From contig BSBN01000763.1 in NCBI GenBank assembly GCA_027924645.1, forward strand, positions 2,480,001 to 2,544,000: a DNA stretch of 64,000 nucleotides. The letters are read 5' to 3'. Made by a program: the position numbers and the translations under genes. Every line of letters starts with the position of its first letter. The stretch's first letter is position 1. The notes under the pieces are model-generated. The model saw only the letters and a program-made list of their open reading frames with translations. It was not told where the DNA came from and made no database searches. Of the stretch, positions 24,115-35,333 are shown in pieces. Origin of the DNA: Cunninghamia lanceolata. Its lineage: Eukaryota; Streptophyta; Pinopsida; Cupressales; Cupressaceae.

Positions 24115-25164
24115 TTAAAGAACATTGTCAGTGTTATTCTTTCCATCAAAACTAATTGAACCTGTTACACAAATCTTATCATCTTCATCACCACCAAACC
24201 TAACTAATCCACCATAAAAAATTTTAAGTTTAATAAACTTACTCTTATCACCTGCCATATGATTTGAGCATCCACTGTCAATGAACCAGTCATCCTTTTC
24301 ACTCTTAGCATGAAAAGCATATATTATAGTCCCTTTAGGGTTAGCACATGCTTTAGAACTCCTTTCCTTCACACATCTTCTAGAGTTAGCAGAACCAATT
24401 TCATCTCTTATGGCAATAAATAAGCATTCATCATCAATATCATCTTCAAAACATGATTCATCATCAGAAACACTTGCATAGTAGTTGTTCTTGACAAACC
24501 TTACTATGTTTTCCTTATTCTTGATTCCCATAGCTCTATCTAGACATATTGAAGCATAGTGACCTATTTTTCCACAACTAAAACATTTAAAAGGTAAATT
24601 ACCATTGAACTTACCAGTACCCTTTTTCATTCTTCTCACAAAGTTAGCTTCTACTTCATCAAAGTCTTTTGGATTTGATTCAACAGTCTTCTTTATTTTT
24701 CCATCTTTAAAGGCAGTCTCATTTTTTGCAGTTCCATTACTTGTACCAAACTCTCTTATTTCAAAAGCAATTAGAGTGCCAAGCAACTATTCTTTGGTAA
24801 ACTAATTCAAATTTTGTAATTCTTCAATAACTAAAACCTTATGACTGTAAGCTTTAGGAAGAGTTCTAAGTACCTTCACTATCGCTTCTTAATCATCTAT
24901 CCTCCCACCAAATAATTTTATGCCACTGAAAACTTTGTCCACCTTCTGCAAGTAGCTTGTAATGTTTTCATCTTTAGGCATTCACATGGTCTCATAAGTG
25001 AGCTTCAAATTCTACAATTTAGCCTTTTTAACCTTCTCATCTCCTTCATAAACACTTTCCAACCTTTTCCAAATCTCAATAGTAGTTTTCAAATCCACAA
25101 CTTTCACCAATTTAGAATTAGTAAGTCCACTTAAGAGAGCATGTTTTGGCTTACCATCTATGCC
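23910..25164 (-). repeat. 1255-bp tandem duplication in C1, downstream copy
   Basis: The gag-protease-early integrase segment here repeats the one at 25165-26419 with an offset of exactly 1255 bases (gag frames end at 24786 and 26041). At the junction near 25163, integrase sequence (SESWL) runs directly into gag sequence (IDGKPKHALLSGL). The breakpoints share a short CCATA-type match, fitting unequal or slipped recombination. The copies have many substitutions, so the duplication is not recent. Confidence 0.85.
24115..24786 (-). pseudogene. C1 gag C-terminus and protease, downstream copy
   Basis: This 223-codon open segment contains the nucleocapsid knuckle CFSCGKIGHYASIC (complete CX2CX4HX4C) and the protease active site DDWFIDSGCSNHM. 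The gag N-terminal part follows at higher coordinates in the same copy (to 25164), with stops near 24790-24880. Protease would continue to about 23950 past a stop at 24115. Confidence 0.85.
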
Positions 25165-26584
25165 ATAACCAACTCTCACTGATCTGAGATGTAAGACAAT
25201 AACTAATACCACCTTTGAGATGATAAACATTTCCACATGTCTTCTTTGGAGCAGTAATTACTATTTTGAAGCCTTTTCCGATCTCACACCCATCATTCTG
25301 AAACATAAGATTGTACCCTTTGCTACACATCTGTCCAACACTCAAGAGATTATTCTTTAAACCTTTGACTTAAAGAACATCATCAGTGTTATGCTTTCCA
25401 TCAAAACTGATTGAACCTTTTACACAAATCTTAGCATCTTCATCACCACCAAACCTAACTAATCCACCATCAAAATTTTCAAGTTTAACAAACTTACTCT
25501 TATCACCTATCATATGATTTGAGCATCCACTATCAATGAACCAGTCATCCTTTTCACTCTTAGCATGAAAAGCATATATTATAGTCCCTTTAGGGTTAGC
25601 ACATGCTTTCAAACTCCTTTCCTTCACACATCTTCTGGAGTTAGCATAACCAATTTCATCTCTTATAGCAATAAATAAGCATTCATCATCAATATCATCT
25701 TCAAATCTTGATTCATCATCAAAAACACTTGCATAGTAGTTGTTCTTGACAAACCTTACTATGTTTTCCTTATTCTTGATTCTCATAGCTCTATCTGGAC
25801 ATATTGAAGTATAGTGACCTATTTTTCCACAACTAAAATATTTAAAAGGTAACTTACCATTGAACTTACCAGTACCCTTTTTCATTCTTCTCACAAAGTT
25901 AGCTTCTACTTCATCAAAGTCTTTTGGATTTGATTCAACAGTCTTCTCTATTTTTCCATCTTTAAAGGCAGTCTCATTTTTTGCAATTCCACTACTTGTA
26001 CCAAACTCTCTTATTTCAAAAGCAATTAGAGTGCCAAGCAACTATTCTTTGGTAAACTAATTCAAATTTTGTAATTCTTCAATAACTAAAACCTTATGAC
26101 TGTAAGCTTGAGGAAGAGATCTAAGTACCTTCAATATCACTTCTTGATCATCTATCCTCCCACCAAATAATTTTATGCCACTGAAAACTTTGTCCACCTT
26201 CTACAAGTAGCTTGTAATGTTTTCATCTTTAGACATTCACATGGTCTCATAAGTGAGCTTCAAATTCTGCAATTTAGCCTTTTTAACCTTCTCATCTCCT
26301 TCATAAACACTTTCCAACCTTTTCCAAATCTCAATAGTAGTTTTCAAATCCACAACTTTCACCAATTTAGAATTAGTAAGTCCACTTAAGAGAGAATGTT
26401 TTGGCTTACCATCTATTTCCATAGCTTTGATTTCATCCTTAGTATTTATATCTTTCTCAAGTATAGTGTAATTAGGATTAACCATGTCCAAACCTCATAA
26501 CCAAGAGAAATTAGAAAGGCTTCCATCCTTCTAGAGTGCATAGTCTAATCCATCAAACAAGGGAATATCCTTCTTGTGCACCAT
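25165..26584 (-). pseudogene. C1 gag and protease, upstream copy
   Basis: Gag starts MVHKKDIPLFDG at 26584, matching the starts of the C2 and C3 gags. The capsid-like part includes LLSGLTNSKLVKVVDLKTTIEIWKRL (the UBN2/copia gag type). The knuckle here reads YFSCGKIGHYTSIC, so the first zinc cysteine is lost. The protease site DWFIDSGCSNHM is intact. Stops occur near 26040-26060, 26505 and 25370. Confidence 0.85.
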
Positions 26585-26627
26585 CCTGAATCTACCTCAA
26601 GCTGTTAAACTTTCTTCAAAGGAACTT

Positions 26628-26642
26628 GGCTCTGATACTAAT
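26628..26642 (-). other. C1 primer-binding site
   Basis: The minus strand reads TAGTATCAGAGCC two bases inside the LTR. It matches the initiator tRNA-Met complement TGGTATCAGAGC except for one base. Confidence 0.9.
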
Positions 26643-28274
26643 TGTTGAAGGCACAAGACAATTGAGAGGGGGGATGAATCAGTTGTAACAAAAATTTTAG
26701 ACCCTTATAAGCATAATCACATCCACATTAGTTTACTTAAACCCTTAATCTGTTATGAAGATTAAACATGAAAATCAAGTAACAAAAACTTAAGCACATT
26801 AACACCATGCACAAGAGAACACCAGATTTTTATGTGGAAAACCCTAAAAGCGAAAAACCATGGTGAGGATTAGCTCACAATATAAAGTAGTAGCAACACT
26901 AAATTACAAGAGGCTCACTGCCATACAAAGAATGCTCAATGCAAGGGACTCACTGTCCAAGTGGACTCACTACCCATTGAAAAAGAAAGAAGAAAGAAGA
27001 AGAGGTTCATTGATAACATTAAATCTAACACATGCATGAGTTTAGTTCCAATGAAGCACAACAACCATCACCTTCACACTTATACTGAAAGATAGTAGAC
27101 ACCTTCTGCTCACTGCATCTAGTCATCTGACTCATGAAAGCTCTTACTGCCAGTCCTTTTAACACATTCACATTAGAAAATTCATCTCTACAATTCATGC
27201 ACATGCATGCATGAACTCTTAACACTTATTTACATCACCATCAACTTTGAAACAATCTTCAAGGTTGGCAACACAATCTTCAATCCTTGAAACAATCTCC
27301 AAGGTCGCCAAACATACAAAATTTGAATTAGGTTTGGACCTAAACATTCCATGACACAAGGGAATGTAGGTGAACCACTCTAAGCCTTAGCTTAGACCCA
27401 AATCTACCCAAGCACACTAAACAACACTCACATAATCATCAAATCAACTCCTCAATCAACATAAACTTCTAGGTCAGCCAAATAGTGTAAACATAGGAGA
27501 TTCTTCATCACACGCTTCCACGATCACAACCATAACTTGTGGACTATGCCAATAGCTTTAACACATTATAGAAACATCCACAAATAACTTGAGGTCACCT
27601 GGAAATCAACAAATTCATCTACAACAACTTTCACTTGAGGAAGGCTCATTGTCTACTCACAACCAACACTGTTAAACTCTGCTACACAATAACTTGCTTT
27701 CCAGAGCATCATACTACAAAAATTTTGGATAGAAGGTAGATAAGGACATTATAGGATTAAATCTGGAACCACAACACCTAAAACCACTCTGCAGAGAAAT
27801 GTGGAGCAAAATAGTTTCTCCCAGACACCTCTGCACAAATTAGAAACACTGTCAAATCCTGTTCTCAAACTGGTGAACATAACTTTAACATCTCAGTGAT
27901 CCAGAGCACCAAATTCTAGATTTAGCATATTACACCACTTCTCAACAATATATCCAAACTACACACTTAGATCTCCAACATAGAAGAAATGTAGAGAAAA
28001 ACCTCGAGCAGTATATTGTAAGCCAGAAGACTCCTTCAACACATTGTTTTCAGTATTATTCAAATTTTCTCAAGAACACTTAGAAACCCAACTACATAGG
28101 TATATTCTCAACACTTTTAGCATATATACAAGACATCCAAACCCCCTTTTAGAAAATCAACTGAATCAAACAACACTAAACAATACTAACTACATCAGAA
28201 AACACAGTTGACACCAATGACAACATAAACATGTTGACATCAATGACAAAACTAATTAGCACATACTTGCAACA
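26643..28274 (-). repeat. C1 5' LTR
   Basis: 1632 bp with TG...CA ends, beginning TGTTGCAAGTATGTGC in minus orientation and ending TGCCTTCAACA next to the primer site. It carries the ACCATGGTTTTTCGC block near 26850-26870 and the CTCACTGCC/GTGAGCC cluster at 26910-26980, both seen in all family 1 LTRs. It retains the 700 bases missing in the 3' LTR. Confidence 0.9.
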
Positions 28275-28279
28275 GGAAG

Positions 28280-28391
28280 TCCTGATGACCAAAACCCAAT
28301 GGGTGTTAATTATTTCTAAGGTATTCCACCATTCTACTGAGCCTTTTAGGTGGACCCATAGTTGGCTTACAGAACTGCGGGAAGAAGACAT
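28280..28391. repeat. 108-bp host minisatellite, middle fragment
   Basis: The only host DNA between C1 and L1. With both elements and their duplicated bases removed, it joins 16919 on the left and 37891 on the right and carries an array anchor near 28384. Confidence 0.55.
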
Positions 28392-29362
28392 TGTATATCG
28401 AAAAATTTGGATTTATAAATGGAAATGATCAAACAATTGAAATGCATAACCTAAACCCAAATAATTCAATACCTCGAAGATGCAAAATGAGCTTGATTGA
28501 TTGATCGCTTTGTTGTGTTGATTGCTCGATTCCGCAGCATAACGTTGATAAGGAGATAGATGATGGATGCAAAGGCTCTAATGATATTTCAACAGCATGT
28601 GGATACTTGAGGATCAATGCCCTTTTAGAAAATTTGACAGAATAAGGGTGCTTAAGGCTCAATGCATGCTAATGGCTTGTGAGGGGGTTGATTTATAGGA
28701 AAGGCTTGGTTCCAATGGATGGCTAGGATCAATTAGGGCTTTAGGTGAAATGGATGGATAGGATTACGTTAGGTTTCCTTGCACATCAAGAAATTGTAGT
28801 CATATGACATGTGGCAAAGGAGGATGAGGCTTAGGTGTGCTTGTGTAGATAAATACTAAAATTAGGTCCCATTAGTTGTGCATGTGAAAGATAAAAGTTG
28901 TAACACATGATTGACTAGACAAGTGTTGGAATGTGATGAAAGATGAGTGTTTAATTCAAATAAAATATTTGAATTAGTTGGGATATGAGTTGGATATTAA
29001 TTAAATAAATAAGATTTATTTAATTAATTGGATAAATGAATAGGATGGGATAAGATATGATGTGGAAATTAATTAAATAAATAAAATTTATTTAATTAAT
29101 TGGGATGGGGATAAGATAAATGGGATTATGCATGTGAAATTAATTAAATAAATAAAATTTATTTAATTAATTAGCTAAGTAGGATGAGGATGGGATTGAA
29201 TGGGATTTTAATTAAATAAATAAAATTTATTTAATTAATTAGCTAATGGATAAATGGGATTAAGAGTGGGATTAAGACAAAATGCTACATGATGTCTAAG
29301 TGATGTTTTTATCAAGGTGTTGCAAGACATACACAAATTTGGGACAAATTTGGGTGTCTACA
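28392..29362 (-). repeat. L1 3' LTR
   Basis: 971 bp, TGTATATCG... to ...GTGTCTACA in plus orientation. It is the downstream LTR in element orientation because the purine tract adjoins its inner side at 29363. It carries four AT palindromes (see the 28996-29238 entry). Practically identical to the copy at 36915. Confidence 0.95.
28996..29238. repeat. Four AT-rich palindromes about 70 bp apart in the L1 LTR
   Basis: Arms ATTAATTAAATAAAT and the exact complement, 3-base loops, at 28996-29028, 29068-29100, 29139-29171 and 29208-29238 (the last with 14-base arms). Spacing is 72, 71 and 69 bases. The other LTR has the same set at about 37519-37761. They could act as protein-binding or cruciform-forming sites; nothing here shows which. 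Confidence 0.85.
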
Positions 29363-29382
29363 TTTTGCCCCTCTTTGAGATG
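29363..29382 (-). other. L1 polypurine tract
   Basis: The minus strand reads AAAGAGGGGCAAAA immediately before the LTR start TGTAGACA. Its position fixes the minus orientation. Confidence 0.85.
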
Positions 29383-32300
29383 ATGTTCGAGATGATGAGC
29401 TTTGTGTTGAGTAACATCATTTCAAAGTAGTTAAGGTATGGATAAAGGAAAATGATAGTGATGATGGAAAGATATGATGAGGATGATGATGGTGGAAAGA
29501 TAGGATGAAATGGGATGATGATGCCCCCTCGAGAGGTTAGGCGGGTTGGACAAACACGGGTAGGCTCTCGAAAAGAAATGGCTTGGCTGCAAAAAGAAAG
29601 ATAAGGGGATAGATAGAAGAAATGATGATGCGTTATGCTGCAATGAAGGTGAGCAACCATGATGTTTGATATAGCACTAGACGTTATGCACCAAGGTATA
29701 AGGACCAGGGTGACGATGTGTCTTGTGCCCCAGCGTAATACAACCTTGTCTAACATATGAGGAAGAAAACTTAGAGCATTGAAGTCCTACTACACAAAAG
29801 GTATGATATGACCTTAGATGCAAAGGATAGTGCAAAAAGCTATTCCAACATACACAAGATATGAATATTAGCTGGAATGATATAGATGTGATATAAATGC
29901 AAGATAAAAAGATAACACACACAAGCAAGCAAGCAAGCACAAATAATTCAAAAACAAACAAGGTATTGCCCCTGTCAAGCTGTAAACCAATGATTAATTG
30001 CTGATTGTTGATAGTTGAGAGTGTTGTCATTGCAGGGAAAGCTATATCCCTAGATCAACACAAGGTTGTTTGCTGAGTTGGTTGGCTAGTTGATTGATTG
30101 ATTTGGCTTACAACAAGGCTAGGATCAAGACCATGGATTGCGTTTGGATAACTTGGCTTGATTGATTAACTTGCTTGGTATGGATTAAGGATGGGCTTGC
30201 ATTTGGATCTTTGTTTGGAATGGTTGGAAGATGATGAAATGTTGATTAGATTGATTTGATGAAGGATGGATGATTTGTGGTGGATTGAGCTTCTTTTGAC
30301 TTGCTGAAGTGATTGGATTTGTTTTGATGGCTAGATTGATGTGCTTGAGTTGATTTGCTTTAGTGTTAATGTTGATGATTGATAGGATTTGTTTTGATGG
30401 TTGGCTTGATGTGCTTTGGTTGTGATGGTTGCTATTGTTGGGTTGATTGTTTTGATGATTGGATTTGTTTAGAATGATGATAGTGATGGTGTGATGATAA
30501 GAGTGTCCACTCAATCTAAGTATAAGCAAGTGTTCTTAGTGTGCACAAAGGATATAAAACAAACAAGGTATTGCCCTTGTCAAGTCATAAACCAATGATT
30601 GATTGTTTGATTGATGATGATAGTGTTGTCATTGTAGGGAAAGCTATATCCCTAGATCAACACAAGGATGTGGGAATGCGATATCCCATTGATGATGATT
30701 GATTGGGCTCATGACAAGATTAGGATCAAAAACTTGTTGATTTGATTGGATAATGTTCCTTGATTGATTAGCTTGCTTCATATGGATTAATGTGACTTGG
30801 ATTTAAGATCATTGATTCGATTGATTTGATTGATATGATTGGAAATGGATTGATTGAAATGGATGAATGAATGTTATTGATAGGAAGAATTGATGATTGA
30901 TGATTGAAGATGATGATGAATTGATTTTGATTGAATGTTGATGAAGTGGATTATTTTGGATTGATGATGATTGGTTTTATTGCTTGGAGTTTTCGTTGGA
31001 TAGTTGATTTTTTGGATTTTTTGACAATATGTTATTTTTTTATTTTTTGAAATGTTTTGGGATGTCAATGGATTTACAATTTAGGTAGCATTTGTGCTTG
31101 ATACCAATGACAAGGGGGAAAACCAAGTCTAGGTGTAAAGATGGATGAATGGGATTGGATGGATAAAAGGATGGGCTCATAGTAAATGTGATGAAAGGCT
31201 CATGATAGATGGATAGATAAGAGGATAGGCTGTATAAGGTATGTATGCATGTCTCATGAAAAATGGATAGGTAGGCTATAGTGGAAAGCTCGTGATAAAC
31301 AGATGGGGATAAGCTATAAGATGGAAAGCTTATGATAAGGATACGCCATAGTGGATGGATCATAAGGGAGCTAGGATGTGATCTTCAAAGGCTATGTTGC
31401 ATCAGAAGAATAACTTGCCCCATTCTAGGTGGTAATGCTTAGGATTTTTACATGACAAAGTTCATGACCAAGGGATGACATGATAGATTGGGTTGAATGG
31501 GATGGATAAATAGTCATTGGATAGGACTTGGTTTGGAAAGAAGGTATGTCAAGAAATATCCAAACATGTTTCAACATTTTGCCCCTATGTCTTCATCAAA
31601 ATCAAAAGGCGAGAGGATGGATAAATGGGTTCAATAGGATAAGCATGTTTATGTAATGGCTAAGGATAGTAGAATAGAATGGTATATGATAGGTTGGAAA
31701 TGGATAGGATTGAAAGTGATATAATGGGATAGATAGTTTGGAAATGGATAGGTTGGATGAGACAATGTGCCCCCAAGTGTAAGTGACATAGAAGATCAAC
31801 CTACACATGACGCCTGTTTGCCAGGTTTTCATCATGGTACTTATCCAAGGCGCCTGTTTACCAGGTTTTCACCATTGGATAAAGGGATTTCTCTTTACTA
31901 TTTTGACTTTTTTCTTTTTCTTTTATTTTCTTTATTTTCCTTTTTTTTTTTTTTGCTTTTAGATGCGTTAACAATTACACATGGCGCCTGTTTGCCAGGT
32001 TTTCACCATGGTAATGGATAGGAGGGACTCAAGTGGCTAGTGCTATGAAGGTTGATAGTGTCCCTTTAGAAATGGATGATGTCTTCACATGGACCATGTC
32101 ATTATGCTCATAGATGTTGATAGGGGGTTGCATGGATGGGAGATGGAGTAGGTAGATACTGGATGATGAAATGGATTATGAAAGGTTCATGCAAGGATAG
32201 ATGGATCGGGATAGTGGACTATGATGTGGATTATGTAGGCTTATGCAAAAGCATGGACCATAGGGATAGCATGGCGGAGATATGCAAGATAATGGATGGA

Positions 32301-32528
32301 AGATGGGTAGATGTAGATATGTGAAGGTGCTGCGGAGTGGAAGGGAATCATGACCAACGGTTGCACACACTATGATAAACATTGAAGCTTTTGATGAGAT
32401 GGTGGTGTAGGAAGCAATGGAGATGTTTGCTTAGGAGATGGTTGATGAAGTGATTTAGGAACCCACATAGATTTAGTATTTTTAGTGCTTTTGTTTTGCT
32501 TGTGGGATTTTTGAAGGGAATGGAAGTT
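29383..32528 (-). other. L1 long 3' non-coding region with internal repeats
   Basis: No domain or long frame in the element's orientation for 3.1 kb. Two blocks around ACAAACAAGGTATTGCC and the following AAGCTATATCCCTAGATC string recur 605 bases apart (about 29954-30064 and 30559-30665). A 27-base sequence, CGCCTGTTTGCCAGGTTTTC plus ATCATGG or CACCATGG, occurs at 31811, 31851 and 31985. A long pyrimidine run (purines on the minus strand) lies at 31890-31960. From 32380 to 32520 another frame resembles a further WVPK module of the upstream ORF. Confidence 0.7.
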
Positions 32529-35333
32529 TTAGATGGAAATAGGCTTTTGGATGGAGGTAGGTGATTGGGATTCTTGAGATGTGGAGGAGGATGCCTCATT
32601 TGACTTGCTAGCTATTTGCTTAGGAACCCAAACCATTTTGCTTTTGGGCTTTGCTTTTGGAGGTAAGGGTTTGGATGGTTGCTTAGATGTGGATGAGGAT
32701 GCCTCATTCGCTTTGCTAGCTGTTTGCTTAGGAACCCAAACCATTTTGCTTTTGGGCTTTGCTTTTGGAGGTATGGGCTTGGATAGCTTTTTGGATTGCT
32801 TTGATTTGGTTCTTTGCATTGATTTTTCATGTTTGTGCCCTAAGGCATGATAGTTCTTTGGATTTTTGGTAGGAATTTTAGCTTTATAGGTAGAGGCATC
32901 AAAATTTTTGCTTTTGAATCCCATGGCATGGGTGGAGTGGATGAAATGATTGGAAGCTTTATGCTTAGGTGATGTGTGCTTTTGTTGGCCATGATTAGGG
33001 ATGTAAGGATACTTATGAATGATATCTATGTTAGGTGTTGGAAGCAATGGTGGCAAGGTGGATGGAGGGATATTTGGAGTTGGTAAAAGTGGAGGCAAGG
33101 TGGATGGCGGAAGGTGTATGGTCACATGCTTTTGACATTTATAGGATGATGGAGATGGAATGGCTACATATGTTTTGGGTATATGATGGGGGGTGTGATG
33201 GAAAGTAGTAGGTTTAGGATGCATGAAAGGATTACCAACATCTTGGCCTTGTTTACCTTGGGGTGTGTATCCAAGGCCATATGAGCATGGAGGGATTTTG
33301 ACATGGTTTGGCTCCAAAATACCTTGTTCATAAAGGCCTAGACCTTTGCCTTGGTAGTTCATGTTTTGGAGTATGCGATGGACAATGGGACTAGGTGTGC
33401 TGTGAACATTAGACTTGAGCTCATTATTGGATGAAGAAGGTGAAGTGGATAAATGTCGTTGTTGTCCTAAGGAAGAACATTCATGGACAAAGGTGGTAAA
33501 ACCAATAGGACATGATGGTGGACTTGAAGTGGAATCGATGGTCAATGTGAAAGGAGGATCATTAGGATCTTGCTTATGTTCATGTTGATCCAAGTTATTG
33601 GTATGATCTTTTATGCTTACTTGGGGGACAAGTGTCTCATCATGACAAGTTGATGTTTGCTCATTATGGATAGGGCTAGATGGTAGATGACTAGGAGCAA
33701 TGTGGATATCTTGGTCATGGATAGATATAGGATTATGGATAGGATCAAGGTGCTCATGGATAGCTTCTTCATAGGTATCATCTTGATCATAAAGAAGGTA
33801 AATGTTATGGATGGGTTGCATGGAAGTGTTTTGATCTTGAGTTGGACTAGGGCTTAATGTTTCCACATGCTTAGGATTAAACCTTTGACATACCTCTTGG
33901 GTTGCTTGAATGGAGGTGGAACCTTGGATAGGCTCTTGGTCAACAATATGAGAACATGATGACTCTTGACTTGGATTAATGATAGAAGACTCTTGAATAG
34001 GCTTGATGGCTTGTAGGTCACATGATGGGCTTAAAGGGCTAAGAATGTTAATTGAGGTCTCTTGTATAGGCTCAAGGATAGGTTGGCCACATGATGAGAT
34101 TATAAGATTAGACATGACCTTTGGAAGTTCATTGGTAGGCTCATGAATAGGTGTTTGACATGGAGGTAGTTTATTCCTAGCTAGTAGCCAATGGATCACA
34201 TCCTTTGCAAGTGTATGGGTGGATGGGAAATATAATGGATGGATGATAATGGCGGATGGTGCTGGAAGCTTAGGATTATGATTAGGTTGAGGGCTAATTG
34301 GATTGGATGGATTAGGATTTGAACTAGATGGGGATGATGTGGCACGATTTCCCATTATAGGTGGGTACACCTTGTAAACAATTGAGAGAAATATTGGGCA
34401 TTGATTTGTATTATGGCCTTTGGTCCTATGGTATGCACAATAATCATGTTCATCATATGGACTTTCTTCACATGGTTTGACTTTAGGAAGTTCAATGAGT
34501 TTTGCTTCAAGCATCCTTTGTAAAACTCTCTCAGCCGCATCCTTTGGTGAAGGATTAGAATGACATGGTGATGAAGGTAATGAAGGGCTTGGTGATTTGG
34601 AAGATGGAGGGATCAATGGACTAGGAATGGGATCACATGGTGGTGTTGAGATAGGACTTGTTGGTTCATGTGATGGCATGTGATTGGATGGTGGTGGCCA
34701 CTCTAGATTGGTATCTCCCTTGTCAAAGGTTATTCGATCTTGCATAGGATAACTTGGTCTTGTTTGATTTATGTACAAGGGGCCATTAGGATTCGGATAT
34801 GATTCTTGTTGGAAAGGTGGATTTAGATCTATCAATGGTGTTTGGTGGTCTTGTTGAAAAGATGTATTTGGACTTACTTGATTTATGTACAAAAGGCCAT
34901 TTGGACTTGAATGTTGTTCTTGTGATATCACTTGATTGCCTTGTGGATGGTCTTGGGAGTGCGTTGGAATGGTGGTATGAGGGATTGGATAAGCTTGAGG
35001 TAGATGTTCATAGGTTGATGTGGTATTGACTTGGTGGATAGGTGGATTAAGTTGATATGCAGTGGATGGATATGACATGTGGCTATGAGGTGGATTAGGT
35101 TGGTATGGAGTGGCTAAGGATTGTTGTACTTGTCGAGCTTGACTAGCGGCTAAAAGGTGTTGGACTTGGGCTATGAAGTGTTGTAGTTGAGGTGATTGGC
35201 TTGCATGGGGTTGAGCTCTTTGGATGAAGAATTGTAATATTTCAATGGCATCTTGGTTTAGGGGTTGTGATCCTTGATAAATATTTTGGAGGAATCTTTG
35301 AAATTTGATTTCTAGGTCCTCTAGTGTAGACAT
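32529..35333 (-). CDS. L1 gag-like protein with zinc knuckle and G-patch
   Basis: 934 codons, uninterrupted, starting MSTLEDLEIKFQRFLQNI at 35333, the first ATG of the frame. Residues 1-300 are rich in Pro, Gln and Ser with repeated YINQ segments. A CX2HX4HX4C motif, CAYHRTKGHNTNQC, lies near residues 298-312. Residues 310-650 are low-complexity. A G-patch-like segment (ILQNMNYQGKGLGLYEQG) lies near 654-693. The C-terminus is basic, with a 37-residue module (KAKPKSKMVWVPKQ) repeated in tandem at a DNA period of 111 bases. Knuckle and G-patch proteins bind RNA, which fits a packaging protein. The ORF matches a gag role but has no fused protease. That this long frame survives in a nearly new insertion suggests it is, or recently was, under selection. 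Confidence 0.85.
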   Translation of the reverse strand: MSTLEDLEIKFQRFLQNIYQGSQPLNQDAIEILQFFIQRAQPHASQSPQLQHFIAQVQHLLAASQARQVQQSLATPYQPNPPHSHMSYPSTAYQLNPPIHQVNTTSTYEHLPQAYPIPHTTIPTHSQDHPQGNQVISQEQHSSPNGLLYINQVSPNTSFQQDHQTPLIDLNPPFQQESYPNPNGPLYINQTRPSYPMQDRITFDKGDTNLEWPPPSNHMPSHEPTSPISTPPCDPIPSPLIPPSSKSPSPSLPSSPCHSNPSPKDAAERVLQRMLEAKLIELPKVKPCEESPYDEHDYCAYHRTKGHNTNQCPIFLSIVYKVYPPIMGNRATSSPSSSNPNPSNPISPQPNHNPKLPAPSAIIIHPLYFPSTHTLAKDVIHWLLARNKLPPCQTPIHEPTNELPKVMSNLIISSCGQPILEPIQETSINILSPLSPSCDLQAIKPIQESSIINPSQESSCSHIVDQEPIQGSTSIQATQEVCQRFNPKHVETLSPSPTQDQNTSMQPIHNIYLLYDQDDTYEEAIHEHLDPIHNPISIHDQDIHIAPSHLPSSPIHNEQTSTCHDETLVPQVSIKDHTNNLDQHEHKQDPNDPPFTLTIDSTSSPPSCPIGFTTFVHECSSLGQQRHLSTSPSSSNNELKSNVHSTPSPIVHRILQNMNYQGKGLGLYEQGILEPNHVKIPPCSYGLGYTPQGKQGQDVGNPFMHPKPTTFHHTPHHIPKTYVAIPSPSSYKCQKHVTIHLPPSTLPPLLPTPNIPPSTLPPLLPTPNIDIIHKYPYIPNHGQQKHTSPKHKASNHFIHSTHAMGFKSKNFDASTYKAKIPTKNPKNYHALGHKHEKSMQRTKSKQSKKLSKPIPPKAKPKSKMVWVPKQTASKANEASSSTSKQPSKPLPPKAKPKSKMVWVPKQIASKSNEASSSTSQESQSPTSIQKPISI

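Larger units (their letters stand above)
16920..28274 (-). mobile_element. C1: copia element, family 1, with nested insertions
   Basis: The whole element is flanked by a perfect 5-bp duplication, GGAAG (16915-16919 and 28275-28279). Minus-strand order is 5' LTR (28274-26643), tRNA-iMet primer site, gag, protease, integrase, RT, RNase H, polypurine tract, 3' LTR (17842-16920). Integrase before RT is diagnostic of Ty1/copia. Three later changes enlarge it: a 1255-bp internal duplication of gag-protease, a solo LTR at 18674-20334 and an insertion at about 22201-23622. Multiple stops make it inactive. Confidence 0.9.

Noticed and set aside
29431..31363. Several minus-strand Ser/His/Asn-rich frames
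   Set aside because: Short, overlapping, low-complexity frames from GATTGATT-type repeats in the L1 3' region.
34799..35029. Plus-strand reading frame inside the L1 gag region
   Set aside because: Opposite strand of an uninterrupted 934-codon frame; no motif of its own.
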